From: Burkholderia arboris
GTDB taxonomy: Bacteria; Pseudomonadota; Gammaproteobacteria; Burkholderiales; Burkholderiaceae
NCBI RefSeq assembly: GCF_902499125.1
Contig: NZ_CABVPX010000003.1
Span: forward strand, 248,001-312,000
Length of the DNA stretch: 64,000 nucleotides
Reading direction: 5' to 3'
The position numbers and the translations under genes are program-made. Numbering within the stretch: the stretch's first letter is position 1; every line of letters begins with the position of its first letter. A model generated the notes under the pieces. It was not told the DNA's origin and searched no databases. It was given only the letters and a program-made list of their open reading frames with translations. Positions 1 through 8,639 of the stretch are shown piece by piece.

Positions 1-740
1 GACATGATGCGCGGCGCCTTCACCTGCGCACGCGGGCAGGTATCCATCACGGCGTCGGCCTGACGGAAGTGCTCGAGCGCGCGCTCGACGAGCGTCGCGC
101 ACACGCGCGGCAGCGCCGGATCGCGCACGATCGTCGCCGGATCGGTGATCGCGATGCCTTCGCGCGCGAGCAGTTCGCGCGGCAGGTAGCAGCGGTTGAT
201 CGCCGCATCGTCGTCGATGTCGCGCAGGATGTTCGTCAGCTGCAATGCGCGGCCGAGGTGGTGCGACAGCTTGATCCCTTCGGCTTCCGGCATCCCGAAA
301 ATCCTCACCGACAGCCGGCCGGCCGCGCTCGCCACGCGATCGCAGAAGAGGTCGAGCGTCGGCTCGTCGGGCGCGCAGATGTCTTCGACCGCATCCATCG
401 CCATCCCGTCGATCATCGCGTGGAAATCGTCGCGCTGCAGGTTGAACGCGTGGATCTCGCGGTCGAGCGCGGCCAGGTGGCGCGGCGGACGGCCGGCGAA
501 ACACGCGTCGATGTCCGCGCGCCAGCGATCGAGGCCCGCGTTGCGCTCGGCGCGCGGCAGGTCGCTGTCGGCGATGTCGTCGACTGCGCGGCAAAACGCG
601 TAGACCTGGAACATCGCATCGCGCTGCACCGCAGGCAGGATGCGCATCGCCAGATAGAAGGAACTGCCCGATGTGGCGGCAGCGGCGTCGGTTTCTTGTT
701 CGTCCACGACGGAATTGGAAACGGCCAAGACGAGCTCCAC
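1..740 (-). CDS. hpnD: Presqualene diphosphate synthase HpnD (C-terminus outside window)
   Basis: Reading leftward, this frame encodes a squalene/phytoene synthase-family protein. HpnD joins two farnesyl diphosphates into presqualene diphosphate in bacterial hopanoid synthesis. The N-terminal SGSSFYLAMRILP block is typical of HpnD rather than HpnC. Both aspartate-rich metal-binding motifs are visible: AVDDIADSD early, and NILRDIDDDA further on, followed by NRCYLPRELL. The gene runs off the left edge. The start is uncertain: GTG at 740 or GTG at 752, neither with a clear ribosome-binding site. The family is clear; the choice of HpnD over HpnC rests on the N-terminal motif. Confidence 0.85.
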   Translation of the reverse strand, partial: MELVLAVSNSVVDEQETDAAAATSGSSFYLAMRILPAVQRDAMFQVYAFCRAVDDIADSDLPRAERNAGLDRWRADIDACFAGRPPRHLAALDREIHAFNLQRDDFHAMIDGMAMDAVEDICAPDEPTLDLFCDRVASAAGRLSVRIFGMPEAEGIKLSHHLGRALQLTNILRDIDDDAAINRCYLPRELLAREGIAITDPATIVRDPALPRVCATLVERALEHFRQADAVMDTCPRAQVKAPRIM

Positions 741-986
741 GGAGACACCCACGCGGGGCGATTGAAGAAGCCATGCCCGGCTGGGATGGTCAGGGTGTCA
801 ATGCGTGCGAGATATGCGAACGATCGACGCAGACAGGCACAAATTACCGGCCGGAAGCCGGAATTGGGCGAAAGTATAGCAATCTTTGAAGTTCGATGGC
901 GGACACGCGCCGCGCCCGGCGGGGCGCCGGGCACCGCTGTCGGGCCGGCGCGGCGGCCTCGGCGGCAACGGGTGCCGCACGGCGCG

Positions 987-1319
987 TCAGCCGTAAACGA
1001 CGTCTCGCTGCAGGTCGAGCGCAATGAGCCCCATTTCACGCGTGAGCTGCAGCATCGAGCGGCGCTCGAGGCGCGAACCCATGAAGCTCGTCACGCGGCC
1101 GTCGGGCTCGGCGGTGAACTGGAAAACCGCGCCGCCGGTGCCGAACCACGCGCCCGGCACGTCCGGCGATTCCCGCCAGTCGATTTGCTCGAACACGCGC
1201 GCGATACCCGCGCGCACCAGGTCGCCCGGGCCGATCGGCGGTGCGATGTCGCCCAGGTCGTCGAGCGAATAGGGGCCGGGCTTGTCCGGCTTCCGGTAGA
1301 AGAGATAGTCGACGTTCAT
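987..1319 (-). CDS. Hypothetical protein, 110 aa
   Basis: A short leftward gene starting at ATG 1319 (MNVDYLF); an in-frame TTG lies 9 bases upstream. I do not recognise a family. The protein has no signal peptide, membrane segment or metal motif. It is a mixed acidic/basic small soluble protein containing AWFGTGGAVFQF. The opposite frame is a shadow with Arg-rich, low-complexity composition, whereas this frame has balanced composition, which supports it being coding. It lies between hpnD and a divergent hydrolase gene, so about 190 bases upstream are shared promoter space. Confidence 0.6.
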   Translation of the reverse strand: MNVDYLFYRKPDKPGPYSLDDLGDIAPPIGPGDLVRAGIARVFEQIDWRESPDVPGAWFGTGGAVFQFTAEPDGRVTSFMGSRLERRSMLQLTREMGLIALDLQRDVVYG

Positions 1320-1511
1320 GGGGCGCAATCGCGGGCAAAGTCACAAATTAGCGCGCTTCGGCACAAATTCAAATCGTATCCGGATGAAATGTGGCCTGCG
1401 CGAGACAAAGGGGTTGGATCGAAGCCGGACACGCGATCGCGCTGCGCGTTCGCGTCTGGATACCGGCGGGTTCGTCTAAGATGACACCTTTCTCGAAAAA
1501 ATACGGACACC

Positions 1512-2396
1512 ATGGAGACGAACGACACCGCCCCCCCGCAGTCCGGCCATCCCGTTTTCGTGCTCGTGCACGGCGCCTGGCATGGCGCGTGGTGCTACGC
1601 GCACGTCGCGGCTGCGCTGGCCGCGCGCGGCCACCTGTCGATCGCGCGCGACCTGCCCGCGCACGGCATCAACGCCCGCTTTCCCGCGTCGTATCTCGCA
1701 CGGCCGCTCGACAAGGACGCGTTCGGCGCCGAGCCGTCGCCGGTCGCGAACACGACGCTCGACGATTACGCGACGCAGGTGATGCAGGCCGTCGACGACG
1801 CATACGCGCTCGGCCACGGCAAGGTCGTGCTGGTCGGGCACAGCATGGGCGGCCTCGCGATCACGGCGGCCGCCGAACGCGCGCCGGAAAAGATCGCGAA
1901 GATCGTCTACCTCGCGGCCTTCATGCCGGGCTCGGGCGTGCCGGGCCTCGACTACGTCCGCGCGCCCGAAAACAAGGGCGAGATGCTCGGCCCGCTGATG
2001 CTCGCAAGCCCGCGCGTGGCCGGTGCGCTGCGCATCGATCCGCGCAGCGGCGATGCCGCGTATCGCGACACGATGAAGCGCGCGTTGTACGAAGACGTGC
2101 CGCAGGCCGACTTCGACGCCGTCGCGAACCTGATGACCTGCGACGTGCCGGCCGCGCCGTTCGCGACCGCGATCCCGACGACCGCCGCGCGCTGGGGTGC
2201 GATCGACCGTCACTACATCAAGTGTCTCGAGGATCGCGTGATCCTGCCCGCGCTGCAGCAACGCTTCATCGACGAAGCCGACGCGCTCGCGCCCGGCAAC
2301 CCGACCCACGTGCACCAGCTCGACAGCAGCCATTCGCCGTTCATGTCGCAGCCGGCCGTGCTGGCCGGCGTGCTCGCCGACATCGCGAAAAGCTGA
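1512..2396 (+). CDS. Alpha/beta hydrolase (esterase-like), 294 aa
   Basis: An alpha/beta-hydrolase fold enzyme. The oxyanion-hole strand is FVLVHGAWHGAWCY at about residues 17-30, and the nucleophile elbow GHSMGG carries the catalytic serine at about residue 115. The catalytic histidine is probably in LDSSHSPF near the C-terminus. HGAWHGAWCW-type motifs and the length fit the salicylate/pheophorbide methyl-esterase and hydroxynitrile-lyase-like subgroup (EstC type). The substrate cannot be told from sequence. No signal peptide is present, so it is probably cytoplasmic. It converges on the diguanylate cyclase gene with only 16 bases between stop codons. Confidence 0.85.
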   Translation: METNDTAPPQSGHPVFVLVHGAWHGAWCYAHVAAALAARGHLSIARDLPAHGINARFPASYLARPLDKDAFGAEPSPVANTTLDDYATQVMQAVDDAYALGHGKVVLVGHSMGGLAITAAAERAPEKIAKIVYLAAFMPGSGVPGLDYVRAPENKGEMLGPLMLASPRVAGALRIDPRSGDAAYRDTMKRALYEDVPQADFDAVANLMTCDVPAAPFATAIPTTAARWGAIDRHYIKCLEDRVILPALQQRFIDEADALAPGNPTHVHQLDSSHSPFMSQPAVLAGVLADIAKS

Positions 2397-2412
2397 GCGA
2401 AGCGGGCGCGGT

Positions 2413-3351
2413 TTACGCGTAGGCGACCGAACGATCGCGCCCGAGCCGCTTCGCGCGATAGAGCGCGGCGTCGGCCTCGTTGACGAGCACGTCGCTGGTC
2501 GGCGCGCCCGTCTTCGCGCACGCGCCGCCGACGCTCGCCGTCACGGGCACGCTGACCCCCTCGGCATCGACCGGCAGGCTGCCGATCGCATCGCGCACCT
2601 TGTCGGCCACCAGCATCGCCTCGTCGAGATTCGTGCACGGCAGCAGCAGCGCGAATTCCTCGCCGCCGAAGCGGCCGAACGTATCCTGCGCGCGCACGAT
2701 CGACGCGACGCGACGCGCCGTCTCGCGCAGCACGGCGTCGCCGGCCGCATGCCCGAAGCGGTCGTTGATCGTCTTGAAGTGGTCGAGATCGAACAGCAGC
2801 ACCGACATGTCGCCGCCGTAGCGCTGCCAGCGCGCGAATTCGTCGCCGAGTCGCGCCTCGAAGAAGCGCCGGTTCGCGATACCGGTCAGCCCGTCGCGAT
2901 TCGCGTGTTCGCGCAGCTTCGCGACCGCTTCCTCGCGCTCGCGCTGCATCACGCTCACATGCGTGACGTCCGAGATCGTCACGCACACGGCCTCGACGTC
3001 GCGGCCGCGCGTGAGCGGCATGAACGTGCAGTCCTGCTGCATGTAGTCGACGCCGCCGGTAATCGGGCGGTCGTGCTCGAAGCGGAACAGGTAGGGGCGC
3101 TGCTCCCATGAACTGAAGGCGAAGCTGCCGAGCTGGAACACGCTCTCGAGCTTGCGCGACAGCCACGCGTGCGGCAGGTCCGGAAAGCGGTCGAACAGGT
3201 TGCGGCCGATCACGTCGGCCGCCGGGATGCCGCTGTGGTCCTGCATGAAGCGATTCCACATCAGCACGGTCATCGAACGGTCGAGCACGAACAGGCCGAA
3301 GCCGACCCGCTCGATCACGAGGTCGCTCAGCGACGGGGCGGCGGCCGTCAT
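2413..3351 (-). CDS. PAS-GGDEF diguanylate cyclase, 312 aa
   Basis: Third gene of a leftward operon. The N-terminal 130 residues form a PAS-like sensor (VGFGLFVLDRSMTVLMWN, DVIGRNLFDRFPDL). A GGDEF domain follows, with the intact active-site signature GGEEF in FGRFGGEEFALLL. An RxxD product-inhibition site (RAQD) lies five residues before it, so c-di-GMP synthesis with feedback inhibition is predicted. There is no membrane segment. The ATG at 3351 overlaps the TGA of the CheC-like gene as ATGA, implying translational coupling and fixing the start; longer upstream readings in this frame are shadows. Input probably comes from the response regulator and CheC-like partners. Confidence 0.92.
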   Translation of the reverse strand: MTAAAPSLSDLVIERVGFGLFVLDRSMTVLMWNRFMQDHSGIPAADVIGRNLFDRFPDLPHAWLSRKLESVFQLGSFAFSSWEQRPYLFRFEHDRPITGGVDYMQQDCTFMPLTRGRDVEAVCVTISDVTHVSVMQREREEAVAKLREHANRDGLTGIANRRFFEARLGDEFARWQRYGGDMSVLLFDLDHFKTINDRFGHAAGDAVLRETARRVASIVRAQDTFGRFGGEEFALLLPCTNLDEAMLVADKVRDAIGSLPVDAEGVSVPVTASVGGACAKTGAPTSDVLVNEADAALYRAKRLGRDRSVAYA

Positions 3352-3983
3352 AGCGCGGACAGCAACGCGTCGAGCGCGTCGCCCATCAATCGGATCGAAT
3401 CCTCGGCCATCAGCATCACGAAGTGGGCGCGGAACGTGTGGTCCTCGAGCCCGAAGTTCACCTCGAGCAGCAACGCGACGCTCCACGCAAGCATGTTCGG
3501 CTCGAAGACGTCGTCGAACGACACGTTCGCGCCGAGCAGCCCAGGCGGAAAAAACACGGGCTTGCGGCCGAGTTCGTCGAGGATCGACGCGACGCACGCC
3601 CCCATCAGCACGTTCGCGACGTCGAACACGAGCTCGTCCGGCGTCGCCATCCCGCCATACACGCCGTCGCCGAACGTGCGGTCGACGACCGACATGAGCC
3701 GCGCGACGCCCGACGTGCGGCACAGCACGATCGCCTCGCCCTTGATGTCGGAACGGAAGCCCTGGCGCACGGCGGTCACGTTGTCGTGAATGCCCGTCAT
3801 CTCGCGCAGCGCGTTGCCCGCGTCGGCCGCTTTCACGACGCGCACGCGCGGCACCGACAACTCGATGAAGCGCCCGAGCAACAACGCAAGCCGCGCGGCG
3901 GCGCGGCCCATTGCAAGGTTGGCGATCTCCTGCAACGCGTCGCGTTGCTCCGCCGTGAACACCGATTCAGGCATACAACCCAT
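3348..3983 (-). CDS. CheC-like phosphatase, about 208-211 aa
   Basis: A CheC/CheX-type protein. CheC proteins dephosphorylate phospho-CheY-type receivers. Two related helices carry the family signature: LQEIANLAMGRAAARLA near the N-terminus and VFDVANVLMGACVASILDE in the middle. The first has the usual Glu-x2-Asn pair; the second has Asp and Asn. The start is ATG 3983 or ATG 3974; both overlap the upstream response-regulator stop (17 or 8 bases). The stop overlaps the next start as ATGA. It most likely acts on the single-domain receiver encoded just upstream. No flagellar or che genes are visible nearby, so it is a stand-alone signalling module rather than core chemotaxis. Confidence 0.85.
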   Translation of the reverse strand: MGCMPESVFTAEQRDALQEIANLAMGRAAARLALLLGRFIELSVPRVRVVKAADAGNALREMTGIHDNVTAVRQGFRSDIKGEAIVLCRTSGVARLMSVVDRTFGDGVYGGMATPDELVFDVANVLMGACVASILDELGRKPVFFPPGLLGANVSFDDVFEPNMLAWSVALLLEVNFGLEDHTFRAHFVMLMAEDSIRLMGDALDALLSAL

Positions 3984-4335
3984 ACTCCTTGAGAATGGGC
4001 AGCAATGCCTCCGACGTCACGGGCTTGGCAACGAATGCGATCGCGCCCAATTCACGCACGCGTGCTTGCGCCTGCGGCTGGATATCGGCGGATACCACGA
4101 TCACGAACGTGTTCAGATCTTCGTGGCGCAGTGTTTCCAGGACCTGATATCCGCTCATGTCGGGCATCGTCAGGTCCAGAAACATCACGGAAGCTTTGCC
4201 GTCACGATAGAGCGCCAAGGCCTCGCGACCATTCGCTGCATACGCGACGTCAACGTCCCAGTCTCCCGGCAGCGCCTTTGTCAGAAGTTTGCGAGCGAGC
4301 AGCGAATCGTCGGCAATTACAATCGGCAAAGGCAT
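3967..4335 (-). CDS. Single-domain response regulator (CheY-like), 122 aa
   Basis: A receiver domain with nothing attached: acidic pair in IVIADDSLLARK (residues 9-10), phospho-acceptor Asp54 in VMFLDLTMPD, conserved Ser in VIVVSAD and Lys in FVAKPVT. It is the first gene of the three-gene leftward operon with the CheC-like phosphatase and PAS-GGDEF genes. The probable circuit is phosphorylated receiver, CheC-type dephosphorylation, and control of c-di-GMP output. No kinase is in the operon. The hybrid histidine kinase that diverges 470 bases away is a candidate partner by position only. Confidence 0.93.
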   Translation of the reverse strand: MPLPIVIADDSLLARKLLTKALPGDWDVDVAYAANGREALALYRDGKASVMFLDLTMPDMSGYQVLETLRHEDLNTFVIVVSADIQPQAQARVRELGAIAFVAKPVTSEALLPILKEYGLYA

Positions 4336-4806
4336 GGGGCGATGCGGTATACGGAATGGTCTCTCTCGCGTTAACGACCGCGCGGCGCACTTCTTTAGGG
4401 GGCCATGCGTTCGGGCGCGGGCAACCGCCTTGCGGCCGTGCGCGGGCGTCGCGACGCAGGTGCGCGCGACGCCCGCGCGGCGATCGCCGGCGGGCGCATA
4501 TATCTGTCATAGGGAAAGCAAGGCGCGATTCTCGGAGTAAACCGGAGGCGATGCAACTCGCCATTTTCACCATTTCGAACAGAATCGGTCCGATCCCACG
4601 CCATTCCGAAAACAGCCCCGATCATTTTCGAGATAAGCACGCAAAATTTTTCCTTGTGTACGTTTGCGCTGCCGGATTCGTCGCGTTTTCAATCTAACAG
4701 TTTCCCTCTGTCAGATTCGACAGGATCTCGCACGTCCGGCGCGGCGCGGCGGGCCCCCCCAACTCGTTTATGATGGCAGGCACCTCTGCCTCACCCGCTT
4801 TCCTCG
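4336..4806. other. Non-coding divergent promoter region with a perfect 13-bp inverted repeat
   Basis: A gap between the response-regulator operon and the hybrid kinase gene, both reading away from it. It holds an inverted repeat, CGCGGGCGTCGCG at 4441-4453 and its exact reverse complement at 4465-4477, around an 11-base loop. No T-run follows, so it is not an obvious intrinsic terminator. The 4600-4700 stretch is AT-richer and probably contains promoters, but I cannot fix -10/-35 boxes. No RNA gene was recognised. Confidence 0.55.
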
Positions 4807-7056
4807 ATGACGTCCGAACGGCCTGCCGACTCCCACGCTCCCGCCCATCCGCCCGCCGACGACTGGCAGGACGACGGCAGCTACGCGTCCGGCGCACCCG
4901 AGCACGATTTCGCGGTTCGCCGCGTGACGCTGATCGTGCTGCTCGTCGCGGCGATCGTGCTGCCGTGCATCTACGTGGTGGTGATGGCGTACAACGACCT
5001 GAAGGCGCGCGAGGCCGCCGCGGGCGACGTGACGATGCGCACGGTGCGAGTTGCCGAGGAACACGCGCTCAAGGTGTTCGACCTGAGCGAGACGCTCGAT
5101 GCGCGCATCGTCGACCTCGTGCAGGACATGGACGACGCGACCGTGCGCAACAAGGAATCCGACATCCACGAAGCGCTGAACACGATCGGCGGCGGCTATC
5201 CGCAGGTGGCCGCCGTGTCGATCTTCGGCGCGAGCGGGATGCTGCTCGCCAACAGCCTCTACTATCCGGCACCGTATGCGTCGATCGCGAACCGCGACGA
5301 CTTCGCGGGCATCCGCGACGGCAAGGTCATCGAACACATCTCGCGGCTGATGATGGGGCCGCTCAAGCTCGAGAACATTCCGGTGTTCAACACGGGCGTC
5401 GCACGGCGCCATAGCGACGGTTCGTTCGCCGGAATGGTGTCGATCGCACTGAAGTCGTCGTATTTCAACGCGTTCTACCGCGACCTGCTCGGCGGCGCGG
5501 GCACACCGATGACGATGGCGCTCGCGCGTTCGGACGGCGCGGTGATCGCGTCGTATCCGCCGCCGCCGTCGCTCGCGCACACCGATCGCTCGGTCACGTT
5601 CGGCGACGCGCGCAACGATGCGCGTGCGGGCGTCGTGCGCGTGCGCCACGATGGCGCGAGCAGCGAGATCGTCGCGTACCGCCAGGTCGGCAGCTACCCC
5701 GTCTACGTGACGTGCGCGTACCGCACGTCGGCAATCTGGCATGAATGGTACGAACACCTGAGCGTCCTGTTCATCTCGATGTTCGCGCCGTCGGTCGCGC
5801 TGTGGTCCGTGATCTGGCTGTCGCTCAAGCGGCTGAAGGCGGAAGAGGAGGCGTGGGACCGCTGGCAGGCCGAAGCGTCGATGCGGCGTTCGATCGAGTC
5901 GGCGTACCGGCAGTCGCGCAAGATGCAGGCGCTCGGCAACCTCGTCGGCAGCGTCGCACACGACTTCAACAACCTGCTGATGATCATCTCGAGCAACGTG
6001 CAGATCGCACGGCGGCGCGGCGTCCAGCATCTCGACAAGGAACTCGGCGCGATCGAACGCGCGCTGAAGAACGGACAGTCGCTCACGCGCCAGCTCCTCG
6101 GCGTCGCGCGCAAGCAGCCGCTGCACAACGAGACGATCGACGTCGGGCAATGGGTCGGCACGTGCCGCGAATTGCTCAAGACGTCGCTCGGGTCGAAGTC
6201 GTCGCTGGTCGTCGCGATCGAGCCCGGCGTCTGGCCGATCCGCGTCGACGTCGCGGAGCTCGAGCTCGCCGTGATCAACCTCGCGGTCAACGCGCGCGAC
6301 GCGATGGCGACGGGCGGGCGCTTCACGGTCGGCGCGCGCAACGTGACACTGCGCCGCGAGGACGGCTTTCCGCTGACCGGCGATTTCGTGCAGATCTCGC
6401 TCGACGACACGGGTTCAGGCATGGCGCCCGACGTGCTCGCGCGCGCGTTCGAACCGCTGTTCACGACGAAGGCGCAGGGGATGGGAACGGGGCTCGGCCT
6501 GCCGCAGGTGTTTGCATTCTGCGAACGCTCGGGCGGCCTCGCGACGATCGACAGCGCGGTCGGCGCCGGCACCTCGGTGCGCCTCTACCTGCCGCGCGCG
6601 CGCGCCGAGGATGTCGTCGCGCGGCCGCCGGCCGTCGCACACGAAGCAGGCACCGGCGCGCTCGCCGGCCTGCACGTGCTGCTCGTCGAGGACAACAGCG
6701 AAGTCGCGGCCGGCACGGAAGCGCTGCTGTCGCTGCTCGGTCACCGCGTGACCTATGCGCCCACCGCCGACGATGCGCTGCGCCTGATCGAAGGCGCGGC
6801 CGCGAACGATGCGTTCGATCTCGTGATTTCGGATATCCACATGCCGGGCAGCCTGAACGGCATCGACCTGGCCGAAGCGGTCGAGAAGCGGCCGGGGAAG
6901 CTGCCCGTGATTCTCGTCACGGGTTATGCGGAGGAACTCGACCGCACGCGCACCGTCAACGTCCGCGTGCTGTCGAAGCCGTTCGACATCGCGCTGCTCG
7001 ACGAGATCCTGCTGGGCATCCGCGAAGCGCGCGACGCACGGCACGCCGGCACGTGA
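4807..7056 (+). CDS. Hybrid sensor histidine kinase, 749 aa
   Basis: A membrane-bound sensor kinase. Transmembrane helix 1 spans about residues 38-62, followed by a roughly 250-residue periplasmic Cache/PDC-like sensor region. Transmembrane helix 2 lies at about 318-338, then a short linker. The dimerisation/phosphotransfer region has SVAHDFNNLLMI (His385, the HDFNN variant seen in hybrid kinases). The ATPase domain has NLAVNARDAM, DDTGSGM and GTGLGLPQV boxes. A C-terminal receiver domain has phospho-acceptor Asp676 in LVISDIHMPG. No DNA-binding output is present, so phosphate probably passes to another regulator. The signal is unknown. Start is ATG 4807. Confidence 0.93.
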   Translation: MTSERPADSHAPAHPPADDWQDDGSYASGAPEHDFAVRRVTLIVLLVAAIVLPCIYVVVMAYNDLKAREAAAGDVTMRTVRVAEEHALKVFDLSETLDARIVDLVQDMDDATVRNKESDIHEALNTIGGGYPQVAAVSIFGASGMLLANSLYYPAPYASIANRDDFAGIRDGKVIEHISRLMMGPLKLENIPVFNTGVARRHSDGSFAGMVSIALKSSYFNAFYRDLLGGAGTPMTMALARSDGAVIASYPPPPSLAHTDRSVTFGDARNDARAGVVRVRHDGASSEIVAYRQVGSYPVYVTCAYRTSAIWHEWYEHLSVLFISMFAPSVALWSVIWLSLKRLKAEEEAWDRWQAEASMRRSIESAYRQSRKMQALGNLVGSVAHDFNNLLMIISSNVQIARRRGVQHLDKELGAIERALKNGQSLTRQLLGVARKQPLHNETIDVGQWVGTCRELLKTSLGSKSSLVVAIEPGVWPIRVDVAELELAVINLAVNARDAMATGGRFTVGARNVTLRREDGFPLTGDFVQISLDDTGSGMAPDVLARAFEPLFTTKAQGMGTGLGLPQVFAFCERSGGLATIDSAVGAGTSVRLYLPRARAEDVVARPPAVAHEAGTGALAGLHVLLVEDNSEVAAGTEALLSLLGHRVTYAPTADDALRLIEGAAANDAFDLVISDIHMPGSLNGIDLAEAVEKRPGKLPVILVTGYAEELDRTRTVNVRVLSKPFDIALLDEILLGIREARDARHAGT

Positions 7057-7117
7057 CCCGCTGTTGTGCGGGCCGGCGCCGGCGGTGTGAGCGGGGGAGC
7101 CGATCAGGCCGGCGTCA

Positions 7118-7672
7118 TCAGGCCGATTTCAGCAGGCGCACCCAGCCCGCGTAGCGATCGACGAAGCCCTGCAGGAACTTGCGGGTGTCCTCGCTGACGA
7201 TCTGGCCTTGATCGTCGATGCGCGCCGGGTCGTGCTTGACGAACATCTCGGGCTGGCCGAGCGTCTTCACGTCGAGGTATGCGAGCACGTTGCGCAGGTG
7301 CTGCTGCGCGAGCGCGGTGCCCGCGGCGCCCGGCGACGTGCCGAGTACCGCACCCGGCTTGCCCGACCACGAGTTGGCCCCCCACGGGCGCGAGCCCCAG
7401 TCGAGCGCGTTCTTCAGCACGCCCGGGATCGACCGGTTGTACTCGGGCGTGACGAACAGCAGCGCGTCGGCGGCTTCGATCGACTGCTTGAAGCGCTTGG
7501 CGACTTCCGGGAAATCCGCGTCGTAGTCCTGGCTGTACAGCGGCAGTTCGCCGATCTCGACGAACTCGAACGAAAAATCGGCAGGGGCGAGCGAGATCAC
7601 GGCGTGCGCGAGCGCACGGTTCGTCGATGCGCGGCGCAGGCTGCCGACGACGACCGCAATACGATAGGACAT
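7118..7672 (-). CDS. NADPH-dependent FMN reductase, 184 aa
   Basis: A flavodoxin-fold quinone/FMN reductase (NADPH_dep_FMN_red family). The phosphate-binding loop VGSLRRASTNRALA follows the first strand, and the family motif TPEYNRSIPGVLKNALDW is at about residues 75-92. A GTSPGAAGT loop follows. Family members reduce FMN, quinones, chromate or azo dyes with NAD(P)H in the cytoplasm; the substrate here is not determinable. Start ATG 7672 is fixed by a strong GGAAGGAG ribosome-binding site. DnaA-box-like sequences lie about 115-150 bases upstream. Confidence 0.9.
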   Translation of the reverse strand: MSYRIAVVVGSLRRASTNRALAHAVISLAPADFSFEFVEIGELPLYSQDYDADFPEVAKRFKQSIEAADALLFVTPEYNRSIPGVLKNALDWGSRPWGANSWSGKPGAVLGTSPGAAGTALAQQHLRNVLAYLDVKTLGQPEMFVKHDPARIDDQGQIVSEDTRKFLQGFVDRYAGWVRLLKSA

Positions 7673-8039
7673 GGCATTCTCCTTCCAGTGAGTGAGGAAT
7701 CGGATCGATTGCTTCCGAATGGGCGACAAAGGTCTGTTTATAGGCAAGCCAGCCCGCGAGCCGTCCCACGGGGCCGTCCGGCCGACTTTCCACAAGGTTT
7801 TCCACAGAAATTGTGGATAACTCGACCGTTATGTTCTGACGTTACAGATTGCCTGCCGCGCGGCGCCGTCGACGCGCGAGCCGGGGTTCGGCAAGCATAG
7901 CGCAGCGCGCCGGCCGGTTTCGTGAATTCGTGACGGAACATGCGTTGCAGGGTGGCGATGCGCCCAGTAAGCTGCTCGCACGGCGACGCGCCCGCTCCAT
8001 GACGTCCGCGCGATCGCTTCGAGACACTGCAACCCAGAC
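7673..8039. other. Intergenic region upstream of FMN reductase and sigma factor genes
   Basis: A divergent promoter region of 367 bases. Apart from the DnaA-box-like cluster at 7786-7820 I see nothing distinctive. Open frames crossing it have shadow-like composition. Confidence 0.5.
7786..7820. promoter_or_regulatory. Cluster of three DnaA-box-like 9-mers
   Basis: Three 9-mers lie within 35 bases: CTTTCCACA (7786-7794), TTTTCCACA (7798-7806) and TGTGGATAA (7812-7820). The last is the exact reverse complement of the consensus TTATCCACA; the other two differ from it by two and one bases. They sit upstream of the FMN reductase gene, about 1.7 kb left of the parS cluster. They could regulate that gene through DnaA or titrate DnaA near this origin. 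Confidence 0.55.
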
Positions 8040-8639
8040 ATGCCGTCCACCTACGACGATCCCGTTTATCTCGCGCAACTGCGGCGCGACCTGCTGCGCT
8101 TCGCGCGGCTCCAGCTCCGCGATGCCGACGCGGCCGAAGACGCCGTGCAGGAAGCACTGGCCGCCGCGTGGTCGCACGCGGGCGATTTCGCAGGGCTGTC
8201 GGCCCACAAGACCTGGGTGTTCGGCATCCTGCGCAACAAACTGATCGACGTGCTGCGCGCGCGGCAGCGGACGGTCAGCCTGGCCGCGCTCGACGCCGAG
8301 CTCGACGGCGAATCCGTGCTCGATCGCGAACTGTTCAAGGAAAACGGACACTGGGCCGCACATGCGAAACCGCGACCGTGGCCGAAGCCCGAAACGCTAT
8401 TGCAACAGCAGCAGTTCTGGACGCTGTTCCAGGTCTGCCTCGATCACCTGCCGGAGCAGATCGGACGCGTGTTCATGATGCGCGAGTTTCTCGATGTCGA
8501 GATTGCGGACATCTGCAGCGAATTGACGCTGACGACGAATCATTGCAGCGTGCTGCTGTATCGGGCGCGCACGCGCCTGCGAACCTGCCTGAGCGAAAAA
8601 GGACTGACGACCGAAGATGCTGCCGGGGAAATGTACTGA
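8040..8639 (+). CDS. ECF-type RNA polymerase sigma factor, 199 aa
   Basis: An ECF sigma-70 family factor. Region 2 (about residues 12-75) contains DADAAEDAVQEALAAAW and KTWVFGILRNKLIDVLRAR, the -10-binding and core-binding motifs. Region 4 (about 130-185) contains LPEQIGRVFMMREFLDVEIADI and a helix-turn-helix ending in CSVLLYRARTRLR. The linker between them is longer than in minimal ECF factors. The following zf-HC2 anti-sigma gene overlaps its end by 23 bases, so this is a sigma/anti-sigma pair, probably autoregulated. The inducing signal is unknown. Confidence 0.92.
   Translation: MPSTYDDPVYLAQLRRDLLRFARLQLRDADAAEDAVQEALAAAWSHAGDFAGLSAHKTWVFGILRNKLIDVLRARQRTVSLAALDAELDGESVLDRELFKENGHWAAHAKPRPWPKPETLLQQQQFWTLFQVCLDHLPEQIGRVFMMREFLDVEIADICSELTLTTNHCSVLLYRARTRLRTCLSEKGLTTEDAAGEMY

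Noticed and set aside
69..1484. A 471-codon rightward open frame over hpnD and the 110-residue gene
   Set aside because: Arg/Ala/Val-rich shadow; the opposite strand carries the squalene-synthase motifs.
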